Shown here: positions 8,583 to 17,049 of the stretch, piece after piece
How positions within the stretch are numbered: position 1 is the first letter of the stretch
Layout of the letters: every line of letters starts with the position of its first letter
Virus record (IMG/VR): IMGVR_UViG_3300029286_001866
Span: 1-28,053 of that record
Source of the DNA: a virus
Direction: 5' to 3' (one strand)
Length of the DNA: 28,053 nt
Made by a program: the position numbers and the translations under genes
The notes under the pieces: model-generated
The model's input: only the letters and a program-made list of their open reading frames with translations
Told to the model about the DNA's origin: nothing
Databases searched by the model: none

Positions 8583-11017
8583 TATCTTTTAAATAAACCA
8601 GTAATTTTGTCCCAAAGAGAAGATTTCTTTTGTTGAATAACTGGAGGAGCATAATTTTGACCCAAGTTAATTTTTGTTCCACTTGGGTTTGGAATTGAAA
8701 CCGGAGTTGCCAATTTAAGAGTTTGAGCTGTTTTATTTGCAGTATCTTGTTGAGTTTTAATAACTGAAGGATTAGTTGTTGGAGTAATCGTCTGAGGAAT
8801 ACTAGTGATAGCTTTATTTATTGAAGCACCAGCAGTTATATTTTGTTGTGGAGTTAAATTAAGTGGAGTTTGTTGACTAGCAAAAGTTGGTTTAACAATA
8901 GTTGGAGTTATAACCTCGGTTGAATCTAATGGCATATTACCATTAATAGATACATTACCAGGAACAGGATTTGTTCCAGTTTTAGAAATTGTTTCAGGAA
9001 GTATATTTAATTTTGTAGCTCCAACAGGAGTTTTATTTTCCCCAACTAAACCTAGTTGTCTAGGTTCATTAGCTTTCTTTTCAATTAAAGTTTGTTGTTC
9101 TGATATTTTTTGATCTTCAACTTGTTTATTAATATTTTCAGTTTGCTTAGACAAACTTAATAAAGAAACTATCCCATTAACACCAGCAGATTTATACTCT
9201 TCATTAATATCTTGTTCACCATTTAATTGAACTGATTTAATAGTGTTATCATTATTTATCCAATATCTCAAAAATTGTCCAGTAGTTGGATCTTTTATAT
9301 CAACATACTTATCATTTATTTTTTGATAACCACCACTAGTGGTATCAAATTTATAATTTTTTTGTTCTTCTGGTTTTAAATTAGAATAATTTACACCATC
9401 AATAAATTCATTACTCTTAATTTCATTAATTTTATGGTTGATTCCATTTTCATCAGCGATATAATTTTCATTCATCCCTGGTAGTTTTCTAATAACTAAA
9501 GGAGTTGCTTGACTACCAACCGCAGAAAATCCCCCAGTAGTTAAAGCATCTGTCATAACAACTGTTAGATTACCTGGATTTTGAGAAACTTCATTATAAA
9601 TATCATTAATACCAACTTTAGCATAATCTGGAGCATCAACACCAAGTGCGGAAGTCCAATCATCATTTAATTCTTTATTTATAGATTCAATAACATTTGA
9701 AATTTTTTGATTTGAACCATTATAATAAACTTTTGAATTTTGATTTTTACCACTTAAAATTCCTAATCTATAATCAAGATCATCTTTTCTATCAGCTAAT
9801 ACAGTAGACAAATCTGATAAATAATCAGTAGAGCTAATTGATCCAGAGGATAATTCATTATTTAATTGAGTAATTGAATCTTTAAAAGTTTTATCTTCTA
9901 TATCTGGAGATTGATGTTGTGTAGTGTCCTGCTGAGTTGGTGGACCACCAGCATTAGGTAAAATAACTCCATTATTTTGAGTTGTTCCACCACCAGTACT
10001 AATACCTCCACTACCACCGCTTGATGATCCACCACCACCACCAGTACCCTCAACTAAGTTTCCATAAATATCATAAGTAGCAGAACCAGTTCCTACTCCT
10101 GGTCCTTTAATTCTATCTCCACCTCTATCCCAGGCTTTACCATATTGAACATCTTCCCTAACATCATTACCCCAAGTATTTAAATCTTTTAATAAATCAG
10201 TATGCCCACTACTTACAGCGGTAGATTGAAATTGATCTAATATACCAGAAAATTCCTGTGGTGATATTTCATTATTTACATAAGAATTTATAGCTAAATT
10301 AATTTTGTCAATTAAATTAGCTTTTTCTTGTTTTGTATTTGCAGTTTGGAGAGTTTCTTTAGCTTTGTCTGTTTCTATTTTATATTCACCAGCTTTGGTC
10401 AAATAATCATTTGCTTCATCAGTTAATCCAGCAACATTAGCTTTATTTGACATCTCTCTATAAAGATTTTCATATCCAGCATATTGAGAAGTAGTATCTC
10501 CTAAATTTGAAATTCTAGCTGCTTCACTTTTAAAGTAAGTGTTTAAATCTTCTTTTGATGCAGCTTTTTTCAATTGTTCAACATCAGTTGAGAGTGAATC
10601 ATATAAAGCAGAACCTTGGTTTACCCCAGTTAATCTATTTTGTTTATAAGCTAAATATTGTTTCGCAGTAATAGCCCCTGAGTTATATTTATCAGCATAA
10701 TCATTATCAGTTTTTTTGTTGTTCATCTGTCCAACAGTTTGCATTAAAAGTTTTTTATCTTCATTACTTAACCAAGCTCTATTAGATGTCTTAGTTAAAT
10801 ACTGAATCATCTCATCAATTCCAATTTCACCATTTTCATACTTATTTTGCATTATCTGATCTTCTTTATCAGCATTATTTTTTTGTAATGACATTGTATA
10901 TCCACCTAAGGTTCCACCATATCCTGATAATACACGACCTCTTCTATTATAAACACGAGTCATTCCGCCTGTTTCTGCTGCTTGATTTTTGAGTCTTTCT
11001 GATACTGCTGTTGCCAT
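8582..11017 (-). CDS. Large low-complexity virion protein (p811), putative ejection protein
   Basis: This 811-residue protein has helical, polar N-terminal half repeats (about 40-290), a Gly/Ser linker (about residues 325-345), a middle domain (about 370-650) with beta-rich segments, and a disordered Thr/Pro/Gln/Asn-rich tail (about 660-790). It ends in an amphipathic peptide, SSLWDKITGLFKR. A similar peptide opens the neighbouring lysozyme (GFFDKIISKFTKK). A GAGGT about ten bases upstream of the ATG can serve as the ribosome site. I do not recognise a family. Its place between lysozyme and p799 suggests an internal or tail-associated protein. Confidence 0.6.
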   Translation of the reverse strand: MATAVSERLKNQAAETGGMTRVYNRRGRVLSGYGGTLGGYTMSLQKNNADKEDQIMQNKYENGEIGIDEMIQYLTKTSNRAWLSNEDKKLLMQTVGQMNNKKTDNDYADKYNSGAITAKQYLAYKQNRLTGVNQGSALYDSLSTDVEQLKKAASKEDLNTYFKSEAARISNLGDTTSQYAGYENLYREMSNKANVAGLTDEANDYLTKAGEYKIETDKAKETLQTANTKQEKANLIDKINLAINSYVNNEISPQEFSGILDQFQSTAVSSGHTDLLKDLNTWGNDVREDVQYGKAWDRGGDRIKGPGVGTGSATYDIYGNLVEGTGGGGGSSSGGSGGISTGGGTTQNNGVILPNAGGPPTQQDTTQHQSPDIEDKTFKDSITQLNNELSSGSISSTDYLSDLSTVLADRKDDLDYRLGILSGKNQNSKVYYNGSNQKISNVIESINKELNDDWTSALGVDAPDYAKVGINDIYNEVSQNPGNLTVVMTDALTTGGFSAVGSQATPLVIRKLPGMNENYIADENGINHKINEIKSNEFIDGVNYSNLKPEEQKNYKFDTTSGGYQKINDKYVDIKDPTTGQFLRYWINNDNTIKSVQLNGEQDINEEYKSAGVNGIVSLLSLSKQTENINKQVEDQKISEQQTLIEKKANEPRQLGLVGENKTPVGATKLNILPETISKTGTNPVPGNVSINGNMPLDSTEVITPTIVKPTFASQQTPLNLTPQQNITAGASINKAITSIPQTITPTTNPSVIKTQQDTANKTAQTLKLATPVSIPNPSGTKINLGQNYAPPVIQQKKSSLWDKITGLFKR

Positions 11018-11021
11018 ATTA

Positions 11022-11822
11022 TTATGACCTCACAAAATCTGTGCAGTCTATTAAATTTTTAACATTTTTACCTCTATCTGCTTCTCCAGAATTATATTGT
11101 TGAAGAATTGCATCCCAATCAGGTTCTAAACCTTTATTTGTATACACTTTTGCTTCTTTAGAAAACTTCTTAGCCATCCACTCAGCTGATTTCCACATAT
11201 CTTTGGCATCATCAGGTGTTATATATAAATCACCTGGTTTACGACCTAATTCAAGAGCCTTAGGCCCAAACCATCTCATATTAATTTGACCAGGGCCATA
11301 TGATTCTTCACCAGTATTTTTCTCAGCATTCCACCAAACATTATCTACATATTTACCTTCATTCCAACCTGGATTATTTCGGTGTTCCCATCTTGAATTA
11401 GCCAAAATAATTTCCTTAGGAACTCCCATAGCAGCACCATATTTTTCAGCAGCATCATAAAAATCACTAGGAACCATTTCTTGTTTTTTAGTTTCTCCAA
11501 TACCTAATACCTTAGGAGTAAGTGTTTTACCTATACTAACATTTTTCATTTCACTTGGCATTAAACTTGGAGTTGCCATTTGTGTTTTTCTTAAATCATT
11601 TGGAAATTCTGGAGTTGTATACCCATATAATTCATTTGATCTTTTTTTTTGTCCCTCATTATTTAAATTTGAATAAACACCATTTGAAACTTTAGTTAAA
11701 CCATCTACATCTGTTTGCCCTATTTTTAAAACTTTATCTCTCTGATTAAAATCCATAGATTTTAAATTAGGAGTAGATGATTTTTTTGTAAATTTACTAA
11801 TTATTTTGTCAAAAAATCCCAT
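11022..11822 (-). CDS. Virion-associated lytic transglycosylase / lysozyme
   Basis: Residues 1-15 form an amphipathic basic helix and about 20-120 are an unstructured linker. The catalytic domain (about 125-266) is lysozyme-like: ILANSRWEHRNNPG supplies a candidate catalytic glutamate, EESYGPGQINMRW matches the E-S-x-G-x-x-Q-I motif of transglycosylase SLT domains, and ILQQYNSGEAD matches the Y-N-(S/G)-G motif. It would cut peptidoglycan during genome delivery rather than lysis, because there is no signal peptide, it lies between portal and ejection-type genes, and no holin neighbours it. AGGGGG sits seven bases before the start. Confidence 0.75.
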   Translation of the reverse strand: MGFFDKIISKFTKKSSTPNLKSMDFNQRDKVLKIGQTDVDGLTKVSNGVYSNLNNEGQKKRSNELYGYTTPEFPNDLRKTQMATPSLMPSEMKNVSIGKTLTPKVLGIGETKKQEMVPSDFYDAAEKYGAAMGVPKEIILANSRWEHRNNPGWNEGKYVDNVWWNAEKNTGEESYGPGQINMRWFGPKALELGRKPGDLYITPDDAKDMWKSAEWMAKKFSKEAKVYTNKGLEPDWDAILQQYNSGEADRGKNVKNLIDCTDFVRS

Positions 11823-11823
11823 A

Positions 11824-13641
11824 TTATGCCCCCTGTGCTCCTAAATTTTGAGCTGCTTTATTAATTAAACCTTGACCTGAAGTATATGAAGTTGTTCCAC
11901 CAGAAACTGACATTGGTTTTTTATTACCTTGATTTTCACTTGATACCAATGTTGGACTTGGAGTATTAATTTGTGGAGCACCAAGAGTTGTAGTTGGAGC
12001 CTGTGTAGCCGCCATAGCTTCCTGTTGAGCTTGAACACCACCCTTCATAAAGTTGTACATTTTTGCACGATATTCAACTAATACAGGGTCTTCAGCTTCT
12101 TGTTTCATTATTTCCATAATAGCCTTAGGATCCTTATAACCAAGTTCATCAAATGTAGTTTCAAATGGAAGTCCCATTTGGAATTTATTCATTATGTTTA
12201 CAATTTTGTCTGAGGCTGAAATTGGCATTACGTCTTCCCAGCTAAATTCAATCATTCTAGTTTCAAATTCTTCAGTATCAGCATTATTCCAGAAATCAAC
12301 ACCTGAAAAATATTTATGACCAAGTATTTGAATTCTTTCTATAATTCCATCTAATACTAATTCCCAAGCATCTCTTAAATCAGTAGTCACATCCAAAATA
12401 GTTTGATAATCAATTGCAGATTTTCTACCAGAATCAGAACCACTACTTCCAAAACCAACTTCAGGAACTAACATATCGTGGATAAACGATTTAGTTGTCT
12501 GAACATAAGTATCCACTGGATAAGTATTTACTGTTTGAGTTAAGGTTGAAAAATCAGATTCAGGTCCATCAATAAAAATAACCTGTCCGCTTCCTGGCTT
12601 AATGCTTTCAGGATCAAAATCACTCATATTTTTAGCAACATATTTAGCATTTGAAGCGGTTCTAATATAATCACGAGCATCATTTCTAACTTCATTAAGT
12701 TCAATATTTGGACTCATTAAATCATCAATATATGATTTACTCCAAGGTTTACCTGGCATATGGAGAGAATGACCAATCACCCAAGGGTTAAAACCCCATT
12801 CGTGTTTGATATATTGACAGAGAGTATCTCCAATAACTATTGCGTAAATTTCGTCAGTACAATATTCAGTAACAGTTGCCATTGGTTGAGTTGAATAATC
12901 CTTAGTACCTATTGGGCTATTAACTGATGATTTATTATCAACACTCCATTCATCACCATGTTGACCACTTTTACTACCCCCCTTATTATCAATCTCTGGT
13001 TTAACCTTAATTCCCCATTCATTATTAATGAAATCAATACTCATCATTGATGTATGAGCTACCCAATCATATTGTAAAGCATCATCACTTCTCCATCCAA
13101 CTAAAAGATTCTCAACCTTTTCAGCTTGAGTAACTTTAATTTCTTTTGTAGATGAATCGTAGTAAACCTTAACACCAAAATCTCCAATAACTACCTGATT
13201 CATAACTGCTCGTTTGTACCCTTGTTTCCACCATTTATTTCTCCAAAAAACTCTATCAACAAAATCTTCAACACTTTGAGCTCTTAATCCTTCAATTTGA
13301 TTTGTTCTACTTAATGGTAATGTTTTAATATTAGGTGGATTATTTCCAACTGAATGATAGATTTTAACTGCACTTCGACCAACATAATTAACCACTTGAT
13401 CAGCATGACCTTGTTTAGATTTTTGAGTTAATCCAATAATGTTAGTGTAACCTTCTTGACGACCTGCTACAAAATCTCTTCTCTTATCATACATTCTTTT
13501 TCTTTCATCTTTGTCAGGATTGGCACCACTAATATCTGCCAAAATTTCTTTTTCAATCTTTTCTCTAATCTTATCATCATCTTTTAATTCAATTTTGAGA
13601 TTTGAGTTAGTTAGATCTACTTTGTCATCATTTTGTATCAT
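11824..13641 (-). CDS. Portal protein
   Basis: This protein of about 605 residues is the dodecameric portal at the packaging vertex. It follows terL, has the usual size, and shows the familiar segments: KRMYDKRRDFVAGRQEGYTNIIG near the start, a WKQGYKRAVMNQVVIGDFGVKVYYD helix-strand pair, and GFNPWVIGHSLHMPGKPWSKSYIDDLMSPNIELNEVRNDARDYI, the clip/stem region of portal proteins. The C-terminus is Gln/Thr/Ser-rich. I chose the ATG at 13641; a TTG at 13656 would add five residues. No Shine-Dalgarno; TATATT lies five bases upstream of the ATG. Ends one base before the lysozyme gene. Confidence 0.85.
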   Translation of the reverse strand: MIQNDDKVDLTNSNLKIELKDDDKIREKIEKEILADISGANPDKDERKRMYDKRRDFVAGRQEGYTNIIGLTQKSKQGHADQVVNYVGRSAVKIYHSVGNNPPNIKTLPLSRTNQIEGLRAQSVEDFVDRVFWRNKWWKQGYKRAVMNQVVIGDFGVKVYYDSSTKEIKVTQAEKVENLLVGWRSDDALQYDWVAHTSMMSIDFINNEWGIKVKPEIDNKGGSKSGQHGDEWSVDNKSSVNSPIGTKDYSTQPMATVTEYCTDEIYAIVIGDTLCQYIKHEWGFNPWVIGHSLHMPGKPWSKSYIDDLMSPNIELNEVRNDARDYIRTASNAKYVAKNMSDFDPESIKPGSGQVIFIDGPESDFSTLTQTVNTYPVDTYVQTTKSFIHDMLVPEVGFGSSGSDSGRKSAIDYQTILDVTTDLRDAWELVLDGIIERIQILGHKYFSGVDFWNNADTEEFETRMIEFSWEDVMPISASDKIVNIMNKFQMGLPFETTFDELGYKDPKAIMEIMKQEAEDPVLVEYRAKMYNFMKGGVQAQQEAMAATQAPTTTLGAPQINTPSPTLVSSENQGNKKPMSVSGGTTSYTSGQGLINKAAQNLGAQGA

Positions 13642-13714
13642 ATCAAAATATATCAACAGCTAATAATACTATTATTATGAAACCAACCCCAATTCAAAAG
13701 TATTAGATAATTCT
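13642..13714 (-). promoter_or_regulatory. Late boundary region upstream of portal
   Basis: The gap between terL and portal holds an exact copy of the 17-base motif AAAAGTATTAGATAATT (13696-13712) and a perfect palindrome TAATAATA-c-TATTATTA (13661-13677). The motif lies directly after the terL stop, as in the copy at 781-797, which runs into a stop codon. Probably a late promoter or processing site. Confidence 0.4.
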
Positions 13715-15406
13715 TTAATAACTTACTGCCCTAGTATGTCTTTCGTAAGGACAAACATCACCCTTAGGCCATTCTCTATCGTCCTTAACCATACTTCTCA
13801 AAAAATCAATACTAACAGCTCTATTATGACTTTGTTTTGGTCGTCTCATCATCAACCAATCAACCGCCATCATTAACATCATCACACAATCAGTTCTAAG
13901 TTTTTTATCTGCAAAAGCATAATTAGTTAATTCTCCAATTAATTCAGGTATATTAGGAACTCTAATTAAGCCCCAATTCTTATTTAAATCTTTTCTAACA
14001 CCATCCTTAGTAATTATCAATTTTCTATTTAAAAGTACATTACCAGTTCCATCCATAGCTGATTTCAAATTAGCCAATCCTTGTGCTTTTTTAGATCCTC
14101 CACTTCCTGTTGGTCCCGCATCAAAATTAATAGGGTAAATATCTCTAAGAAATGCCTGAGCATTTTTACCTCCTGGTCCAGAAGCATCTATAATTACTTT
14201 CCCTCTAAATTTTCTGCTTAAATCTCTAATCATTTCATATTGCAATGGAACTGGAACATCCTTAGCCTTCATTCTAATAAACTTCACCAATTTCCAAGGT
14301 TCTTCTGTATAATCAAAAACCCCAATAACTGTATAATCTGCCCAAAGTGAATTTCCGCTAGCGAAATCAGCTGATACTAAATACATCCTTCCTGGAATTC
14401 CTTCTTCTATTACCTTTAATTCTGGATCAATCATATTCCTTACCCTCTCATGCCCAAAGAATTTTTCCCCCACATTAACGAATTCTCCATCAATAATCTG
14501 CCTTCTTAATTCAGGATCAGCTACTGATTCAATCTGTCTAATGAATGTTCTATCCAAATAGATATTGTCATACATACTTCCTCTCTGCACATAATAAAGC
14601 CCCTGACTATCCCAGTTTGGCCGCTTCATTTCTTCCTCAGCAGTTTCAATCATCCTCTGATAATCAAAACCATTTGGTTGTGGCGTTCCAACAAAATGGA
14701 TACTTCCCTTATAACTCGCTAAACGAGGTAATAATGTGTTCGTTGTAAATGTATACAATTCCTGCACATCAGAACATTCATCCCCAGTTATAAAAGCCAA
14801 AGCCTTCATCTTAAAACTTTTACCCATGTCATCAAAACTTCTCCCTAATGTCTGCGATTTATTGAACCAAGTAATTCCAGGCATCAACTGAGCTGACGAT
14901 TTATCATCCTCAATTGCCCACCCTTTTAATGAAGAATCATTAACTCTATATTTAGCATTTTTAAATTTATACCCACAATGTAAACAATTGAATATCTTAT
15001 CTTTAGCAGTTCTCTTATGGATTTTATGACTATTACAGTTTGGGCAACACTGTATATTTAAATTTCCCTCAACCATATCAACCATTAATCTTAATACTTC
15101 TCTACTTTGTTCATATTGTGGTCCGAAAATCAAAGTATCATATGGTATTCTTAACCACTCATCTTCTGACCACACTTGTCCAGTTCTTCTAGGTTTTATA
15201 GTGGCTTCCCAAATATGGAGTATTGCTTCTCCTAATGTCTTTCCCCATCTATTTCCAGGTCGCAGAAATGATATTAACCTTTTGCTACTCTCTCTAATCC
15301 ATTTCTGTTGCCCAGGATGAGGCCATATTCCCAACATCTTATCTGCGAATTCTAGTGGATCATTTCTAACTGCCGAACTTAATTCAATATTATTTAGATC
15401 TGACAT
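13715..15406 (-). CDS. terL: Terminase large subunit (with zinc-ribbon insertion)
   Basis: This 563-residue DNA-packaging motor has all the terminase signatures. Walker A RPGNRWGKT is at 49-57, Walker B with FITGDE at 205-210, a coupling motif GTPQPNG at 240-246, and the RNase-H-fold nuclease with D347 (VSADFASG), D407 (IIDASG) and D506 (RTDCVM). Between Walker A and B there is an extra treble-clef or ribbon-like zinc site, C121-x2-C124 ... C141-x2-C144, not a standard part of the ATPase. GGAG lies about ten bases before the start, and terS ends one base upstream. The pair packages the genome. Confidence 0.95.
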   Translation of the reverse strand: MSDLNNIELSSAVRNDPLEFADKMLGIWPHPGQQKWIRESSKRLISFLRPGNRWGKTLGEAILHIWEATIKPRRTGQVWSEDEWLRIPYDTLIFGPQYEQSREVLRLMVDMVEGNLNIQCCPNCNSHKIHKRTAKDKIFNCLHCGYKFKNAKYRVNDSSLKGWAIEDDKSSAQLMPGITWFNKSQTLGRSFDDMGKSFKMKALAFITGDECSDVQELYTFTTNTLLPRLASYKGSIHFVGTPQPNGFDYQRMIETAEEEMKRPNWDSQGLYYVQRGSMYDNIYLDRTFIRQIESVADPELRRQIIDGEFVNVGEKFFGHERVRNMIDPELKVIEEGIPGRMYLVSADFASGNSLWADYTVIGVFDYTEEPWKLVKFIRMKAKDVPVPLQYEMIRDLSRKFRGKVIIDASGPGGKNAQAFLRDIYPINFDAGPTGSGGSKKAQGLANLKSAMDGTGNVLLNRKLIITKDGVRKDLNKNWGLIRVPNIPELIGELTNYAFADKKLRTDCVMMLMMAVDWLMMRRPKQSHNRAVSIDFLRSMVKDDREWPKGDVCPYERHTRAVSY

Positions 15407-15407
15407 A

Positions 15408-15857
15408 TTATTCTGTCTCCGCAGTGAGCTTTCCTGTTTTTGGAGGTTCTATAAATCCCCCCAAGAACTTAGCAATTGATAATTTCAAAGCATCCTGCCC
15501 CATTTGTAATTTTCTACCTTCTAAATCAATCTTTTTAAGTGTCCCAGCTAATTTAAGTTTCTTCTCAGGTGAAAGGAATTCTAATGTTTCGTCATTCATT
15601 CCATCTTGTAAAAGCTTCTCAGCAGCTGTGTCATAGGTGTGTATCTTTTTAAGTTCTCCACCTGTATTAATTATTGTACTAACATTCATATGTTTTTTCT
15701 TTTTATGTTCTTTAAGTATCTCCCATAACTGTCCTTTTCTACATTTCAATATCCTGAAATATTTCTCCGCAATTAATTCTAGATTAACTTCACTTTTAAT
15801 TAAATTATCTATTTCTTTTTTAATTTCACTTTTACAGATAATACAAGTAGTTGTCAT
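15408..15857 (-). CDS. terS: Terminase small subunit (putative)
   Basis: This 149-residue protein lies directly before terL. The N-terminus MTTTCIICKSEIKKEIDNLIKS has a C-x2-C pair, followed by a helical segment IAEKYFRILKCRKGQLWEILKEHKKKKH resembling the recognition helix and basic stretch of a DNA-binding domain. The rest is predicted helices of the oligomerisation core. TerS selects the genome and feeds it to TerL. Identity rests on position, size and the basic helix, not on a decisive motif. It has no Shine-Dalgarno, and a TTGACA-N17-TAATCT promoter ends five bases before the ATG. Confidence 0.7.
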   Translation of the reverse strand: MTTTCIICKSEIKKEIDNLIKSEVNLELIAEKYFRILKCRKGQLWEILKEHKKKKHMNVSTIINTGGELKKIHTYDTAAEKLLQDGMNDETLEFLSPEKKLKLAGTLKKIDLEGRKLQMGQDALKLSIAKFLGGFIEPPKTGKLTAETE

Positions 15858-15862
15858 ATCAA

Positions 15863-15891
15863 AGATTATTCTAATTAAAAGGTTTTGTCAA
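15863..15891 (-). promoter_or_regulatory. Promoter of the packaging/late operon (leaderless)
   Basis: On the minus strand TTGACA (15891-15886) is followed after 17 bases by TAATCT (15868-15863), with five bases (TTGAT) to the terS ATG. Both hexamers and the spacer are near-ideal. Initiation is expected at the A of the ATG. Confidence 0.75.
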
Positions 15892-15957
15892 ATAAAAGCC
15901 CCCAGTCTATCATTCCTAATAAACCGAGAACCATTCTTCTATTATACCTTAAAACCT

Positions 15958-15981
15958 AAAAGTCTCCCAAGCGGGAGACTT
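15958..15981 (-). terminator. Hairpin, likely terminator on the minus strand
   Basis: AAGTCTCCC and GGGAGACTT (15960-15981) form a perfect 9-bp stem with a four-base loop. On the minus strand it is followed by a short TTTT, so it may stop transcripts from the 16243-16554 gene before terS. On the plus strand it sits just before a strong Shine-Dalgarno (AAAGGAGG) and could instead be a leader hairpin of the small plus-strand gene. Confidence 0.5.
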
Positions 15982-15999
15982 CTTCGGAAAGGAGGTAAA

Positions 16000-16089
16000 A
16001 TGACCAACCATAATCATCACCAGCAATTAAAACTATACTCTATTTGCTTTTTAAAATCAATTATGATTAACTATTTTTATGAAAGCTGA
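16000..16089 (+). CDS. 29-residue small protein
   Basis: MTNHNHHQQLKLYSICFLKS... is 29 residues, with a His/Asn/Gln-rich start and a hydrophobic, possibly membrane-inserting, second half. The evidence that it is real is a perfect Shine-Dalgarno (AAAGGAGG at 15988-15995) four bases before the ATG and its overlap with the next small gene. No clear promoter upstream. Function unknown. Confidence 0.5.
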   Translation: MTNHNHHQQLKLYSICFLKSIMINYFYES

Positions 16090-16246
16090 ACAAGTATTTT
16101 CTAAACCAATGAGAGATTTTCAAAAGTTATTACAAGAGGCAAAATTAAAAATGATTATACCTGATACAATTGATGTGAGGATTGATGTGGAGAAGAGGGA
16201 AGTTATTTTCTCAGTTAAGAGAATAGGGGAAGAAGATTTGAATTAA
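16079..16246 (+). CDS. 55-residue small hypothetical protein
   Basis: The protein begins MKAEQVFSKPMRDFQKLLQEAKLKMIIPDTIDVRIDVEKREVIFSVKRIGEEDLN. It has a helix, then a beta hairpin rich in alternating hydrophobics (IDVRIDVEKREVIFSV), and an acidic end. It overlaps the preceding gene by 11 bases and the end of the convergent gene by four. The regular composition supports it being real, but I recognise no family. Confidence 0.55.
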   Translation: MKAEQVFSKPMRDFQKLLQEAKLKMIIPDTIDVRIDVEKREVIFSVKRIGEEDLN

Positions 16247-16554
16247 ACAGGTCCAGATGTAGAAGATTGTTTATATTCAATAACCCACTTATATTTATTA
16301 TATATAATGAATTTTTTATAGATTATAATTTCTTTTGAAAAATATCCAGGTGCAGTTCCATAATGGATATGCCTATAAAAAACTATTTTTTTATCCCATT
16401 TCCACCAAATTATTCCAAAATTAGGACGCCAATTGAAAAAGATTAAATCAAGTGAAATATGTCCTGTTTCAAATTTAAAAAACTTAATTAAATTTTTAAA
16501 AAAGTTTTTTCTTTGCTTTTTAAGTCGTCTATCTCTTAATGTTTTTAATGACAT
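16243..16554 (-). CDS. Hypothetical basic protein
   Basis: About 103 residues from the ATG at 16554 (MSLKTLRDRRLKKQRKNF...). The N-terminus is strongly basic. The middle has aromatic, Trp-rich beta-type stretches (ISLDLIFFNWRPNFGIIWWKWDKK) and the C-terminus is polar. No family recognised. I prefer this start because TAAAAT ends five bases before it, as in other leaderless-type genes here; upstream ATGs at 16569 and 16584 lie inside or before that box. The gene converges on the 55-residue gene. Confidence 0.55.
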   Translation of the reverse strand: MSLKTLRDRRLKKQRKNFFKNLIKFFKFETGHISLDLIFFNWRPNFGIIWWKWDKKIVFYRHIHYGTAPGYFSKEIIIYKKFIIYNKYKWVIEYKQSSTSGPV

Positions 16555-16957
16555 AATTAATTTTACCATAGTGAAAAGTGCCAAAATTTTTTGTGGACTA
16601 CATCAAAATTCAGGGACCGCCAGCCAAACACGACACCCAGTACCCCACCCCTCAAAGTTTTAATGTCGCAAAATGTAGATTGTGCGACACTAATTTGTGC
16701 AACATATAGGCTCAGAGTATATCATTTGTTGGTATCCCTGGAATAATATACCTTATAATATAGAAGAAGGCGGCAAAATATCCTAAATTTGACTACTTTT
16801 GATATAAAAAAGCGGTGGATTTTTTGTATATGTACGAAATCCCCATAGGTTAGGCACAATAATTACCGCATAATTTACGGTAAAAGTGTTCATTTAAGGC
16901 ATTTACATCAGATTTTATATAATTATTTCCCATCTTTACATTAAAAATACATTTAAT

Positions 16958-16986
16958 TTGACAAACTACTCGGAGTTTGTTATTAT
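16958..16986 (+). promoter_or_regulatory. Early rightward promoter with overlapping inverted repeat
   Basis: TTGACA (16958-16963), a 17-base spacer and TATTAT (16981-16986) form a near-consensus promoter. Within the spacer ACAAACT (16961-16967) and AGTTTGT (16974-16980) form an inverted repeat that would place a dimeric regulator exactly on the promoter. Initiation is expected near 16993, giving a leader of about 57 bases with an SD, unlike the leaderless units. Two AATGATCA boxes (16993-17000 and 17009-17016) follow. Confidence 0.75.
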
Positions 16987-17034
16987 CCTTTCAATGATCA
17001 CATTAAAAAATGATCAGATTATAAAAATTTATCT

Positions 17035-17042
17035 AAAGGAGA
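17035..17042 (+). promoter_or_regulatory. Ribosome binding site AAAGGAGA
   Basis: AAAGGAGA lies seven bases before the ATG at 17050. It fixes that start and contrasts with the other first genes of transcription units, which have none. Confidence 0.85.
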
Positions 17043-17049
17043 TAAAAAA

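Larger units (their letters stand above)
16585..17049. other. Divergent intergenic control region
   Basis: These 465 bases hold no gene I can support. They contain: an inverted pair TGTCGCA/TGCGACA (16664-16670, 16683-16689); two copies of TTGTGC(G/A)ACA (16680-16689 and 16695-16704) that share the core of the 20310-20546 repeats; TATAAT at 16754-16759 with only a poor -35; a GGATTT/AAATCC pair (16817-16842); a TTACCG/CGGTAA pair (16863-16883); and the rightward promoter at 16958. It separates the late leftward genes from the early rightward ones, as a phage switch region would. Confidence 0.6.

Noticed and set aside
15637-16089. Long plus-strand frame across terS and the intergenic region
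   Set aside because: Its first part is antisense to terS and its composition is hydrophobic noise; only its last 90 bases, after a real ribosome site, look like a gene.
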